From the NCBI RefSeq assembly GCF_026241195.1, contig NZ_JAPFQO010000006.1:310001-374000 (forward strand): a DNA stretch of 64,000 nucleotides, read 5' to 3'. Position numbers and translations under genes: made by a program. This document shows positions 1 through 8,179 of the stretch, piece after piece. The notes beneath the pieces are model-generated. The model saw nothing but the letters and a program-made list of their open reading frames with translations. It did no database searches and was not told the DNA's origin. Position 1 is the first letter of the stretch; each line of letters opens with the position of its first letter. The DNA is from Pontibacter anaerobius. Lineage in GTDB: Bacteria; Bacteroidota; Bacteroidia; Cytophagales; Hymenobacteraceae.

Positions 1-223
1 CGTTCAGCACCTTTTCTTTATACTTTTCTGCCGGCTCGTGATAGGCTTTCATGATGAATTCCTGGCGTTTTTGCCAAAACTCCTGCTCCGGCAAACTATG
101 CAGCACAGGCCCTTCCGAGAGTACCTCACGCCAAACCAGTACCTGGCCGGGCAGGTTAGCGGCAGCAAAGGCAGCTACAGAAGCATCGCCGTTGAGTATA
201 TGAAGTGTAGGCAGTTTTTTCAT
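1..223 (-). CDS. DUF1835 domain protein, N-terminal fragment cut by the window edge
   Basis: The minus-strand frame begins with ATG at 223 and stays open to base 1, so only about 74 N-terminal residues are visible. It starts MKKLPTLHILNGDASV and continues with a VWREVLSEGPV segment, then EFWQKRQEFI. The LHI-NGD start and the VWRE-LSEGP segment are typical of DUF1835 proteins, a family of unknown function common in Bacteroidota and Firmicutes. The family call is good; the function is unknown. It lies downstream of and on the same strand as the SMP-30-like lipoprotein, about 100 bases away, so it may be the last gene of that run. Confidence 0.7.
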   Translation of the reverse strand, partial: MKKLPTLHILNGDASVAAFAAANLPGQVLVWREVLSEGPVLHSLPEQEFWQKRQEFIMKAYHEPAEKYKEKVLN

Positions 224-325
224 TAGCTCAGGACGTTAGAAATGTCGAAAATGAGAAGGCAACTAACACGTAACGGTGCAGCTGCCTTGCCTCAAACATT
301 ATAACGGTATAAGTATCTAACGCAT

Positions 326-1201
326 TTACCTGCTACTTAGTCTATAAGCTACCACTCTATTATCTTTAAAAGTTGGCACCAGCAGCAGCCCCGGCTGCCC
401 GGCATAGCTTATATCGGCTGCATTTGCACCGCTGGATTTTGTGTCGAGCAGGCGCCAGTTTCTCCCTTCCTCGTTAATAAAGTATACTTCGCCATCGTGG
501 CTGGAGACCAGGTAATCGCCGTCCGGGGTTTGGGCGATGCCGTCTGCAGATTTAATGCCGTCTGCCCAGTCATAGAAATCTTTTGTGCCGGGGTCCAGCA
601 GGCGCACCTGGCCGCTGCTCATAAAAGCCACGACCAGGCGGTCGCCTTCTACAAAGATGCCGTTTGGCCTCTCGCGCTTGGTATTGTCTATCCAGGTGCT
701 GATGCGGCCGTTACGTAACAGGTAAATCCGCTTCTGCTCTGAGTCGGTGATGTACACGTTGCCGCTGTTGTCTACGGCCACATCGTTCAGGAACTTGGCT
801 TTTTCAGCTTTATACCTGCCCAGCACTGCCCCAGACTGCGTGGCAATGGCCACCACTTCCTCTGTATCGGCCACGTAGAGCACGTTGTTGTGCAGCGCCA
901 TGCCGGCGGGGTTATGAAGGCCGGTTACCCAGTACAGCTCCTCAATATTACCTTCCGTGTCCAATTTCGAAATAAACCCGTCGCCGTCGTTTTTACCGGA
1001 GGGGCTGTTCATGTTGGTAACGTAGATCACATTTCGCTGCGGGTCGAAGAGGGCAGACTCAGGGGTTTTGAGCGTGTTGTCGGAGGCCCAGGCTTTCTCC
1101 AGCTCCACAGGGGCGCGTGCCGTGAACAAACCACTGCTGCAGCTGCTCAGGGTAAGTATAAAAAGTATCGTGCACACGCCTGTAAGTATATTCCTTTTCA
1201 T
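326..1201 (-). CDS. SMP-30/gluconolactonase-like beta-propeller lipoprotein
   Basis: About 291 residues from the ATG at 1201; an ATG two codons upstream at 1207 is equally possible. The frame is open further upstream, but that part lies inside menE and is not credible. The start reads MKRNILTGV, then a hydrophobic stretch and a lipobox ending LSSC, so it should be a lipoprotein. The body has repeated blades such as NVIYVTNMNS, NNVLYVADTEE and GNVYITDSEQK, as in SMP-30/gluconolactonase and NHL-type six-bladed propellers. The substrate is unknown; sugar lactonase activity is only a family guess. It lies about 60 bases downstream of menE on the same strand. Confidence 0.75.
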   Translation of the reverse strand: MKRNILTGVCTILFILTLSSCSSGLFTARAPVELEKAWASDNTLKTPESALFDPQRNVIYVTNMNSPSGKNDGDGFISKLDTEGNIEELYWVTGLHNPAGMALHNNVLYVADTEEVVAIATQSGAVLGRYKAEKAKFLNDVAVDNSGNVYITDSEQKRIYLLRNGRISTWIDNTKRERPNGIFVEGDRLVVAFMSSGQVRLLDPGTKDFYDWADGIKSADGIAQTPDGDYLVSSHDGEVYFINEEGRNWRLLDTKSSGANAADISYAGQPGLLLVPTFKDNRVVAYRLSSR

Positions 1202-1262
1202 AAACATCTGACTTGGTTTATACTTAGTACGGGTGTGTGCTGGCACCGTTCTGTTTTGAGGG

Positions 1263-2375
1263 TTAGTCGGTGCGCAGGCCCAGCTTTTGCATGGTGCGCT
1301 GCCGCGATATTTTACCGGTGGCTGTTTCTGAGAAACTGTGGCTATAGTATACTTCTTTCGGCATCTCAAACTTTTTGAGGAGGGGGCGCAGGCGCTCAAA
1401 CAGCTGCTGCTCCTCTTCCTGCTGTAATTTCTCTCCTTCCATGATCAGGACAATCTTTTCGCCCAACACCTCGTCGGGTTGCGGGGCAATGAAGAAGCGC
1501 GGCGAGGTGTCGTTATCTACAAAGGCCTCGGCAATGGCCAACTCCACCTTTTCGGTCTGCACCTTTACGCCGCCGGTGTTTATGGTATTGTCGGCGCGGC
1601 CAATCCAGCGGAAGCGGGTAGGGGTAAGCAGCTCTACGATGTCGTTAGTGACCAGCAGCTCGTTGTTTGTTACATCGCCTTTTATAGTCAGGCAGCCGCG
1701 CTTGTCGAGGCCAACCTGTATGTTATCCAACACATTGTAGTAATCGGCGGCATTGGGGCCATTGAGCTTGCGCAGGGCAATGTGGGAGCAGGTTTCGGTC
1801 ATGCCGTACGTGTGGTAGATAGGTGCTTGGATCTGCAGCAGCTCGCGCTGCTGTGTGGGCGTAACGGGCGCGCCGCCTACCAGTATGCCTTTCATGCGGT
1901 TGAGCTGCTCCAGCCGCTCCGGGGTTTCCTGGAGTATGGTGTGCAGCTGCATGGGCACAAAGGAGGCAAAAGCTATTGCTTCGTCAGGGCTTACCAGCGT
2001 CAGCGGGTTGCTGATGGGCTCCACTATGTTCATCTGCAGGTCTGCCACAAAGCCGCGCACCAGCATCATCATACCGGCAATATACTCCGTGTTAAGGCAG
2101 ACTAAAGTATGGTCAGCGGGCTGCAGCTGAAGTAGTTTTATGGTGCGGCGGGCGCTGGCCTCCAACTGGGTGCGGGTCAGGTTAATGGTTTTAGGCACCC
2201 CGGTGGAGCCGGATGTCTGTATTGGGAACTCCTGTACGCCATTCAGCCAGCTTCGGCAGAATTCCAGGGTTTTGCTTTCGTAGCCATTCAGCGGAATGCT
2301 GTCCCGGAAAGAGTAAGATGCAATTTCATCGTAGTAGAACTTTTTGCCATTCAGGCTCAGGAACTTGTCAGTCAT
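1263..2375 (-). CDS. menE: o-succinylbenzoate-CoA ligase (MenE)
   Basis: A 370-residue adenylate-forming enzyme, short like other Bacteroidota MenE proteins. It should activate o-succinylbenzoate with ATP and CoA in menaquinone synthesis. The P-loop-like motif IQTSGSTGVPKTI lies near residue 55, YHTYGMTET near 190, and RFRWIGRADNTINTGGVKV with a late lysine region (ATGKISRQ) near the C-terminus, all classic AMP-binding ligase motifs. It follows menD and two DoxX genes on the same strand. menB, menC and menA are not in this window. The context with menD and an isochorismate synthase makes MenE much more likely than a generic acyl-CoA ligase. Confidence 0.9.
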   Translation of the reverse strand: MTDKFLSLNGKKFYYDEIASYSFRDSIPLNGYESKTLEFCRSWLNGVQEFPIQTSGSTGVPKTINLTRTQLEASARRTIKLLQLQPADHTLVCLNTEYIAGMMMLVRGFVADLQMNIVEPISNPLTLVSPDEAIAFASFVPMQLHTILQETPERLEQLNRMKGILVGGAPVTPTQQRELLQIQAPIYHTYGMTETCSHIALRKLNGPNAADYYNVLDNIQVGLDKRGCLTIKGDVTNNELLVTNDIVELLTPTRFRWIGRADNTINTGGVKVQTEKVELAIAEAFVDNDTSPRFFIAPQPDEVLGEKIVLIMEGEKLQQEEEQQLFERLRPLLKKFEMPKEVYYSHSFSETATGKISRQRTMQKLGLRTD

Positions 2376-2607
2376 TTAGCAATTCTCATTTATCATTTTC
2401 CGGCTTGGGTGGCCCGAAATGATGATGCCCCATCAGGTTTAACTATCACACATACGTGCAGTGCAAAATTGGGGTAAACCGCTGTCAAAACAAACAAAGC
2501 CTGCAAAGGTTTTTTGCGGGCTAATGCTTTGTTAAGAATGGCGGATTGCAATTATGTTCTGAGAATTGATTGGGTTTGGTGGTGAGGGGGGATTCAGGCG
2601 TGTTGCG

Positions 2608-3063
2608 TTAATACAACCAGTCTTTGTCCGACTTACGGATAAGCCGATCCACAGAGATGCGGCCTGAACCGAAAATCAAAAAGAAGATCAGTAAAAACAG
2701 CACAATAATAGAAGACCAAAGCTCCGTGTTTTCAGAGTAGAAACCTCTGTCCGGGTTGATAAAGAAAACGGCTCCGATCAGGATAGGCAGCTGAAAAAGG
2801 ATCGCAATCCGGGTTATCAGGCCAAGCGCGATCAACAAGCCCCCAACCAGGTGCGCAAAGGCTACATAATGAGCCAGACCCATGGATACCCACGGAAACT
2901 GGCTTTTGTTCATGATTCGGAAAAGGGCTTCCGTATCCTGGATAAACATAAAGCCCTTCACCATCAGGAATACACCCAGACCAACTCTCAGAAAATCGAG
3001 CCACATAGGATGATGGGTATCAGCCCAGCGCTCTACGCGATGCATGTCTTGTGTTAGGTTCAT
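2608..3063 (-). CDS. DoxX family membrane protein (copy 1)
   Basis: 151 residues with about four hydrophobic segments (around WLDFLRVGLGVFLMVKG, LAHLVGGLLIALGLI, LFQLPILIGAVFFI and IIVLFLLIFFLIFG), the usual DoxX/SURF4-like layout. DoxX proteins are small inner-membrane proteins; some are subunits of thiosulfate:quinone oxidoreductase, but most have no assigned role. It is a tandem paralogue of the gene at 3206-3649, sharing the pattern FLMVKGFMFI / LFLKGIFFL and the ENTELW...GSGRISVD / DNTELW...GPGRYSVD region. Both sit between menD and menE, so a link to quinones is tempting but unproven. Confidence 0.85.
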   Translation of the reverse strand: MNLTQDMHRVERWADTHHPMWLDFLRVGLGVFLMVKGFMFIQDTEALFRIMNKSQFPWVSMGLAHYVAFAHLVGGLLIALGLITRIAILFQLPILIGAVFFINPDRGFYSENTELWSSIIVLFLLIFFLIFGSGRISVDRLIRKSDKDWLY

Positions 3064-3205
3064 GGCTTTACGGGTTAAAGTGAAACAAATTGATTCTTAC
3101 TTTATTAAACGTAATTTACCATGAACCGGACAATTTCCAGTGCAAATTATATTATTGCCTTTTGCTGTTGTGAAGCAAGTCTAAATGTCTTTAAGACAAG
3201 CAGTT

Positions 3206-3649
3206 CTATTTCAGCTTTCGGAACACCTTGTTGTCCACGGAATAGCGGCCGGGGCCCATCACCATGTAAAAGAGCAGCAGGCCGAGCACAGCAACCGAAA
3301 GCCATAGTTCTGTATTATCTAAGTATAAACCGCTGGTGGGGTTCACGATGAGCATAGAGCCTAAAATAACTGGGATCTGGCAAAGCAGGGCAAGTCGTGT
3401 CAGCACGCCGAAGGTAATCATCAGCCCACCTATTATATGAACAGCGCTTGTGAACAAGGTGGCTTTATGCAGGCTGATAAAGTCCTGGCCCTGGCTGAAA
3501 ATGTGGAGGACATCGCTGCTATACTCCAGAAAAAAGATGCCTTTCAGGAAGAGGAAGAGACCGAGCAAGACCCGCAGCCCGTCCATCCACACGGGGTTTC
3601 GGGCGCTGTTTCGGGGCGAGGTGCGGTTAATTTTGTGTGCAATGTTCAT
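3206..3649 (-). CDS. DoxX family membrane protein (copy 2)
   Basis: 147 residues, four predicted membrane segments, paralogous to the neighbouring DoxX gene 140 bases downstream. The shared signature is a first helix ending in LFLKGIFFLEY, a glycine-rich second helix (VHIIGGLMITFGVLTRLALL) and a conserved DNTELW just before the last helix. The 198-base gap to menD upstream has no strong terminator that I can see, so co-transcription with menD is possible. Function is not known; the placement next to menaquinone genes is the only clue. Confidence 0.85.
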   Translation of the reverse strand: MNIAHKINRTSPRNSARNPVWMDGLRVLLGLFLFLKGIFFLEYSSDVLHIFSQGQDFISLHKATLFTSAVHIIGGLMITFGVLTRLALLCQIPVILGSMLIVNPTSGLYLDNTELWLSVAVLGLLLFYMVMGPGRYSVDNKVFRKLK

Positions 3650-3847
3650 GACGCTATAGGTTTAGTGAAACATGCTCCTGTTTCTATATACGCCTTGAGG
3701 GTTTTATTAGGTGATAATGAAGTGTTTAATTGCGTATGATGGTGTTGGTGGGTTAATAATTGGGCGTTTTTTATGACGTAAAAGCGCGTGCGTTACCTTG
3801 TGCCCACATGCGACACGTACACCTGCCCGAAGGAGGCAGTTTATACT

Positions 3848-5551
3848 TTACAGCAGCTTCAGTCCTCGCACGGTTTTTCTGTACTGTTCAAAAGCCTCGG
3901 CATTGGCGGCACTGTCGGTAAAGATCTCAAGTATGCCGGCGCCTGCCTCAGCGGCGAATAACCTTGGGAGTGCCTGCTCCAGTTCCTCCATACTTCGCAC
4001 CGAAGTATACTTCATGCCGAAATCGCGTGCTGTGTTCTCTGCGTTCAGGGCCTGATGCGTTTCAAAGTATGGCGCCAACTCCGGCTGCTGCTTTGGCCCG
4101 TCTATGAGCCTGAAGATGCCACCAGCGTGGTTGTTGAGCAGCACAATGCGCAGGTTTTGAGGCAGGTAGTTGTGCCATAGTCCGTTGCGGTCGTAGAAAA
4201 AAGCCAGGTCGCCGGTGAGCAGCGTGGCGATGCCAGAGCTTGTAAGGGCGCAGCCAACGGCGGTGCTCGTGCTGCCGTCTATGCCGCTGGTGCCACGGTT
4301 AGCGTATACTTCCACCTGCTGTTCTGCCTGTAAGCCCGCAATATTGGCATAGCGCACCGACATGGAGTTGGCCAGGTGCAGCTTGCTCTTCTTCGGCAGT
4401 TGCTGCAGCACTCGCGCCACGATAGGTAACTCACTGTAAGGAGCTTCCAAAGTATACTTCTGAAGGAGTTCTCCGGCCGATTTATCAGCAGCAGACCAGG
4501 CAGCAGTAAAGCCCAGGTCGGTTTTTACACTTGCGGCCATGGCCGTAAAAAAACTGTAGGGTGAGCAGCGCACGATCTTCGTCAGCGACTGAAACGTGTC
4601 GGCTACCAGGCCGGCGGGCTGCAGGTGCCAGTGGGCCTTTGGTTTATACTTGCGTAGGTATAGTTTCAGGGCTTTGGAGATGATGGATTTGCCAAAGGTT
4701 ATGAGTAGGTCAGGCTGCAGTTTCGCCAGCTGCTCCTGATCCGGGTTCGCAAAGATCACGTCCTGATGCCGCACCGCCTCAGGCAAGGCATATAGGTTGC
4801 TGATGATGTCACTCACCACCACGGCTTCCGTTGTTTCGGCAAAGGCATGTATACTTTGCAGCAGCGCCTCGTCCTGTTGCTGCTGACCTGCCAGCACCAG
4901 CACCTTTCTATACTTTAGGATCTCCTCCTGCAGCTTCAGCGACTGGGCCGGGCTCAGGGCGTAAGCCTGTGGCTCCTCCTCTATCACTTTTACTTCCTTG
5001 CTATACTTCAGCTCCTCGCCGGGGGTGGGGTAGAAAGGCTCGCGCAGTGGCACGTTGATGTGCACCGGACCGGCAGGGAAAGCCACGGCCTCATTCAGCG
5101 CCTCTGACACCATGCGCTCGCTGTGCCACACGCTGTCAGGGTGGGAGAGATCCGCCGGGTAAGTATAGCTGTGCTTGACGTGCTGCCCGAACAGGTTTTG
5201 CTGCCGTATCGTTTGCCCGTCCAGCTGGTCGATCCACTCCGGCGGGCGATCGGCACTAAGTATAAGCAGCGGCACCTGCTGGAAGTATGCCTCGGCCACG
5301 GCCGGGGCGTAGTTCAGCGCGGCTGTGCCGGAGGTGCAAACCAGTACCGTTGGCTTGCCCGTAGTTTGCGCCATGCCCAACGCGATGAAAGCGGCTGCAC
5401 GCTCATCGCTCACGGTGCGCACTTGCATTTCAGGGTGTCGCGCAAAGGCAATAGTGAGCGGTGCACACCGCGAGCCCGGCGACAGCACGACCTGCTTCAC
5501 ACCCTTCCGGGCGCAGATCTCCGCAATATTTACAACAGGCGCTAGAATCAT
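3848..5551 (-). CDS. menD: SEPHCHC synthase, thiamine-diphosphate enzyme of menaquinone synthesis (MenD)
   Basis: 567 residues. MenD joins isochorismate to the decarboxylated product of 2-oxoglutarate, the first committed menaquinone step. The N-terminus has VVLSPGSRCAPLTIAFARHP followed by VSDERAAAFIALGMAQ, which carries the catalytic ThDP-activating glutamate. The C-terminal ThDP site is seen as LLTGDLAFFYDRNGLW near residue 440. Length and motifs fit MenD throughout. It lies about 100 bases downstream of the isochorismate synthase on the same strand, so the product of one enzyme feeds the next. Several AAGTATA/TATACTT heptamers fall inside the gene. Confidence 0.95.
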   Translation of the reverse strand: MILAPVVNIAEICARKGVKQVVLSPGSRCAPLTIAFARHPEMQVRTVSDERAAAFIALGMAQTTGKPTVLVCTSGTAALNYAPAVAEAYFQQVPLLILSADRPPEWIDQLDGQTIRQQNLFGQHVKHSYTYPADLSHPDSVWHSERMVSEALNEAVAFPAGPVHINVPLREPFYPTPGEELKYSKEVKVIEEEPQAYALSPAQSLKLQEEILKYRKVLVLAGQQQQDEALLQSIHAFAETTEAVVVSDIISNLYALPEAVRHQDVIFANPDQEQLAKLQPDLLITFGKSIISKALKLYLRKYKPKAHWHLQPAGLVADTFQSLTKIVRCSPYSFFTAMAASVKTDLGFTAAWSAADKSAGELLQKYTLEAPYSELPIVARVLQQLPKKSKLHLANSMSVRYANIAGLQAEQQVEVYANRGTSGIDGSTSTAVGCALTSSGIATLLTGDLAFFYDRNGLWHNYLPQNLRIVLLNNHAGGIFRLIDGPKQQPELAPYFETHQALNAENTARDFGMKYTSVRSMEELEQALPRLFAAEAGAGILEIFTDSAANAEAFEQYRKTVRGLKLL

Positions 5552-5653
5552 TTTTCGTTATTCGTTCATCGTTGTTAGTTGTTCGGGCAGGTTAGTTGAT
5601 GATTCGCTGTCGTAGCTCTTTGTATAAGTAGAGCATTTATATTCGAATAAAGG

Positions 5654-6829
5654 TTAACGAATAACATCCAGCACCTTCCCCATTGTCTGCATTTTGTGCT
5701 GTGTTTCCTGCCACTCTTTCTGCGGGTCGGAGGCCTCGGTGATGCCGGCGCCGGCGTAAAGTATGGCCTGTTGCTGCTGCAGTTGCATGCAGCGCAGGTT
5801 CACGTAAAGGTGCGAGCCGGTGGTGCTGTTTACAGGGCCTAAATAGCCGCTGTAGTAGCTGCGGTTGTAGCCTTCGTGGGCAAGTATAAAAGCAAGGGCT
5901 GGCTCCTTCGGCAATCCACAGACCGCTGAGGTCGGGTGCAGCAGCTCCAGCATGTCGGTGCCCAGGGTCGGGAAATGCACATCCTTCAGGTTCACCTTAA
6001 AATCGGTGCGCAGGTGCATCAGGTTACCGGCCACAATGGTTTTGGGGCCAACCTCGGTATACTCGCGGAGGCGCAGTTTTTTAAAGCAGCTCAGGATGTA
6101 ACGTTCCACCATGGCCTGCTCCTCGATCTCCTTCTGCCGCCAGATGGCGTCGGCTACATTCTCCACGGCCGTTTGGGTGCCTGCCAGCGCCATGGTATGG
6201 AACACCTGCTGCTCGTTTATACTTACCAGAATCTCCGGCGAGGCGCCCATCCAGGTACCCACGCCAGGCACGGACACCAGCGATACAAAGGCCCTGGGGT
6301 AAGCTGCGGCCATGTCCTCGAAGGCAGCAACCGGCGAGAAGCCCTCCGGCAGCGACTCCAGGCTGTTCCGCGACAGCACCACCTTCTCCATCTGCTCTGC
6401 CTGAATGGCTTCTACAGCTTTCTCAACAGCGGTTATAAATCCTTGCTCGGTCTGATAAGTATAGTCTTCAGGCTTGGTAGAGGTGTGCCAGCCGTTTATA
6501 CCTGGTGGCTCCTGCAGAGAAGTATAAAATTCCTGCAACTGCTGCTGCGGCGCGTCGGCTGCAGGTGCCAGCGTGTCCCCGTCTAAGTATATATCGCCTT
6601 TTATAAAGATGTTCTGTTCCTGGTTGGATACCTGGAAAGGGCAGAAGAAAAAGCCGAAGGGGCTGGTCTCCAGTTGAGGCTGGCCGGTAGTGTACTGCTG
6701 CCCTAGCTGCACGCAGGCCTGCACTTTGTCGGAAAGGGGCAGGCGCCAGACAGCCACCGCCTTTTGCCCGGCGATGGCTGCCCGAAACATCTGCTCTAAT
6801 GTATAAACTTGGGCCTGTTCACCCATCAT
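5654..6829 (-). CDS. menF: isochorismate synthase (MenF/EntC family)
   Basis: About 391 residues from the ATG at 6829. The frame also allows a GTG start at 6847, only 13 bases after the preceding gene. The enzyme isomerises chorismate to isochorismate for menaquinone. The chorismate-binding core is clear: VSVPGVGTWMGASPEIL, ALAGTQT, LHPTSAVCGLPKEPAL and HEGYNRSYYSGYLGPV are family hallmarks. The neighbours menD and a hotdog thioesterase point to menaquinone rather than a catechol siderophore, although sequence alone cannot separate MenF from EntC. Confidence 0.9.
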   Translation of the reverse strand: MMGEQAQVYTLEQMFRAAIAGQKAVAVWRLPLSDKVQACVQLGQQYTTGQPQLETSPFGFFFCPFQVSNQEQNIFIKGDIYLDGDTLAPAADAPQQQLQEFYTSLQEPPGINGWHTSTKPEDYTYQTEQGFITAVEKAVEAIQAEQMEKVVLSRNSLESLPEGFSPVAAFEDMAAAYPRAFVSLVSVPGVGTWMGASPEILVSINEQQVFHTMALAGTQTAVENVADAIWRQKEIEEQAMVERYILSCFKKLRLREYTEVGPKTIVAGNLMHLRTDFKVNLKDVHFPTLGTDMLELLHPTSAVCGLPKEPALAFILAHEGYNRSYYSGYLGPVNSTTGSHLYVNLRCMQLQQQQAILYAGAGITEASDPQKEWQETQHKMQTMGKVLDVIR

Positions 6830-6860
6830 AGCTGGTCTTTGCGGCACGTAGAGCCACGGT

Positions 6861-7280
6861 TTATTTTTTGTCGATAATGGCCACGGTCATGCGGCTTACG
6901 CACACGAGCGCGCCATCCTCATCCGTGATTCTGGTTTCCCAAACCTGCGTGCTGCGGCCCACATGTATCGGGGTGGCCTTGCCGTACACCCAACCCTCGC
7001 GGGCGCTGCGCAGGTGGTTGGCGTTTATCTCTAAACCAACGCAGGCTTTTTTTGTTAAATCTACCTGCAGGGCCGCCCCCATACTTGCCAGCGATTCGGC
7101 CAGCACCACCGAGGCCCCGCCGTGCAGCAGGCCCATGGGCTGGTGCGTGCGCTGGTCCACGGGCATTTTGCCGCACAGGTAATCAGCGCCCACTTCCGTT
7201 ATTTCGATGCCCAGGTAATCGATCATGGTGTTTTTGCACCACTCTTTTACCCGCTCTACCGTATCATTGTTTTTATCCAT
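6861..7280 (-). CDS. hotdog-fold thioesterase, probable DHNA-CoA hydrolase (MenI-type)
   Basis: 139 residues from the ATG at 7280; a TTG at 7289 would add three residues. A PaaI/YdiI-type hotdog thioesterase with the central helix motif HQPMGLLHGGASVVLAESLAS, where a histidine-glycine-glycine and a downstream glutamate form the usual active site, and a C-terminal strand VCVSRMTVAIIDKK. In this position, first gene of a run with isochorismate synthase and menD, the likely substrate is 1,4-dihydroxy-2-naphthoyl-CoA. That specificity is inferred from context, since PaaI relatives also act on phenylacetyl-CoA intermediates. A promoter-like sequence precedes it at 7322-7352. Confidence 0.8.
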   Translation of the reverse strand: MDKNNDTVERVKEWCKNTMIDYLGIEITEVGADYLCGKMPVDQRTHQPMGLLHGGASVVLAESLASMGAALQVDLTKKACVGLEINANHLRSAREGWVYGKATPIHVGRSTQVWETRITDEDGALVCVSRMTVAIIDKK

Positions 7281-7321
7281 ACGCCGCAATGCCTAAATTC
7301 GCACTGATTTATGTAAGAAGG

Positions 7322-7352
7322 CAAAAGTAGAAGAATTTTGAGTATTAAGAAA
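7322..7352 (-). promoter_or_regulatory. candidate Bacteroidota promoter of the menaquinone cluster
   Basis: Read on the minus strand there is TACTTTTG (7329 to 7322), an exact match to the TAnnTTTG -7 consensus, preceded after 19 bases by TTTC (7352 to 7349), one mismatch from TTTG. Transcription would start near 7315, about 35 bases before the thioesterase ATG. The same bases hold the start of the plus-strand histidine phosphatase gene, so the two genes are tightly divergent. Confidence 0.55.
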
Positions 7353-7979
7353 GTATACCTTATCCGCCACGGGCAAACAGATTATAACCTGCAGAGCATT
7401 GTGCAGGGCAGCGGCGTAGACTCGGTGCTGAACGCGGAAGGCCAGCGCCAGGCTGCCTTGTTTTTTGAGAAGTATAAGGATGTGAAATTCGACAAGGTTT
7501 ATACTTCCACGCTGCAGCGCAGCATACAGTCGGTGCAGGGGTTCATCGACCTGGGCATACCGCACGAGCGCCACGCCGGGCTGAACGAGATCAACTGGGG
7601 CACCCGCGAGGGCACCCGCATCACCCCCGAAGAGGACGCCTACTACCACGGTATACTGCAGACCTGGTGCGATGGCAACACAGGAATCTGTATAGAGGGA
7701 GGGGAGAGTCCCGAGCTGGTGTACGAGCGGCAAAAGCCTTTTATTGACTTGATGCTGAGCCGCCCCGAGGAGGAAACCATACTTGTCTGCATGCACGGGC
7801 GGGCCATGCGCATCTTGCTGTGCCAGCTGCTGCGCTACCCTTTGCGCTGCATGGATGAGTTTAAGCACCAGAACCTGTGCCTCTACCAGTTGGACTACAC
7901 CGGAAGTATGTTTGCCGTTAAAAAGTACTGCGATGTAGCGCACCTGGCGAAGTCTTTTGCAAGTATACCGCAGAAGTAA
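7338..7979 (+). CDS. histidine phosphatase family protein (phosphoglycerate mutase-like)
   Basis: 213 residues with a TTG start at 7338, chosen because no ATG precedes the catalytic motif. The N-terminus reads MSIKKVYLIRHGQTDYN, the RHG phospho-acceptor motif of the family. A second arginine (STLQRSIQSVQGF), a glutamate (LNEINWGTREG) and the second histidine (ILVCMHGRAMRILLCQLL) complete the active site. Substrate cannot be told; members include cofactor-dependent mutases, fructose-2,6-bisphosphatases and alpha-ribazole phosphatases. It is divergent from the menaquinone cluster and shares its upstream region. Confidence 0.88.
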   Translation: MSIKKVYLIRHGQTDYNLQSIVQGSGVDSVLNAEGQRQAALFFEKYKDVKFDKVYTSTLQRSIQSVQGFIDLGIPHERHAGLNEINWGTREGTRITPEEDAYYHGILQTWCDGNTGICIEGGESPELVYERQKPFIDLMLSRPEEETILVCMHGRAMRILLCQLLRYPLRCMDEFKHQNLCLYQLDYTGSMFAVKKYCDVAHLAKSFASIPQK

Positions 7980-8102
7980 GCGCCTGATGCTTTAGAAATT
8001 AAGCGCGAATGCGTAACTTGCTCCACAGAGGTGTGTTCAGGCTAAAGTATGGCTGCAGGTAAAATAGTCTGTGGCGGAACAATCATTTGTATGCATACTT
8101 AG

Positions 8103-8133
8103 TTTGAATAAAATATTTTTAAATCTAATTTTG
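8103..8133 (+). promoter_or_regulatory. strong Bacteroidota promoter for the E2 gene
   Basis: TTTG at 8103-8106, a 19-base spacer and TAATTTTG at 8126-8133 match the Bacteroidota sigma-A consensus exactly at both boxes. The predicted start near 8140 leaves a 40-base leader before the ATG at 8180. This is the cleanest promoter I found in the window and fits a highly expressed central-metabolism gene. Confidence 0.75.
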
Positions 8134-8179
8134 GGCGGATAATACAAGACCTATTGGGCGAATAAACAACACGAAATTT

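Noticed and set aside
1202-1399. N-terminal extension of the SMP-30-like gene
   Set aside because: It overlaps the menE C-terminus and lies ahead of a clear lipoprotein signal that begins at 1201.
3798-3840. Hairpin-like bases downstream of menD as a terminator
   Set aside because: The short CTGCC/GGCAG stem has no T run after it on the minus strand.
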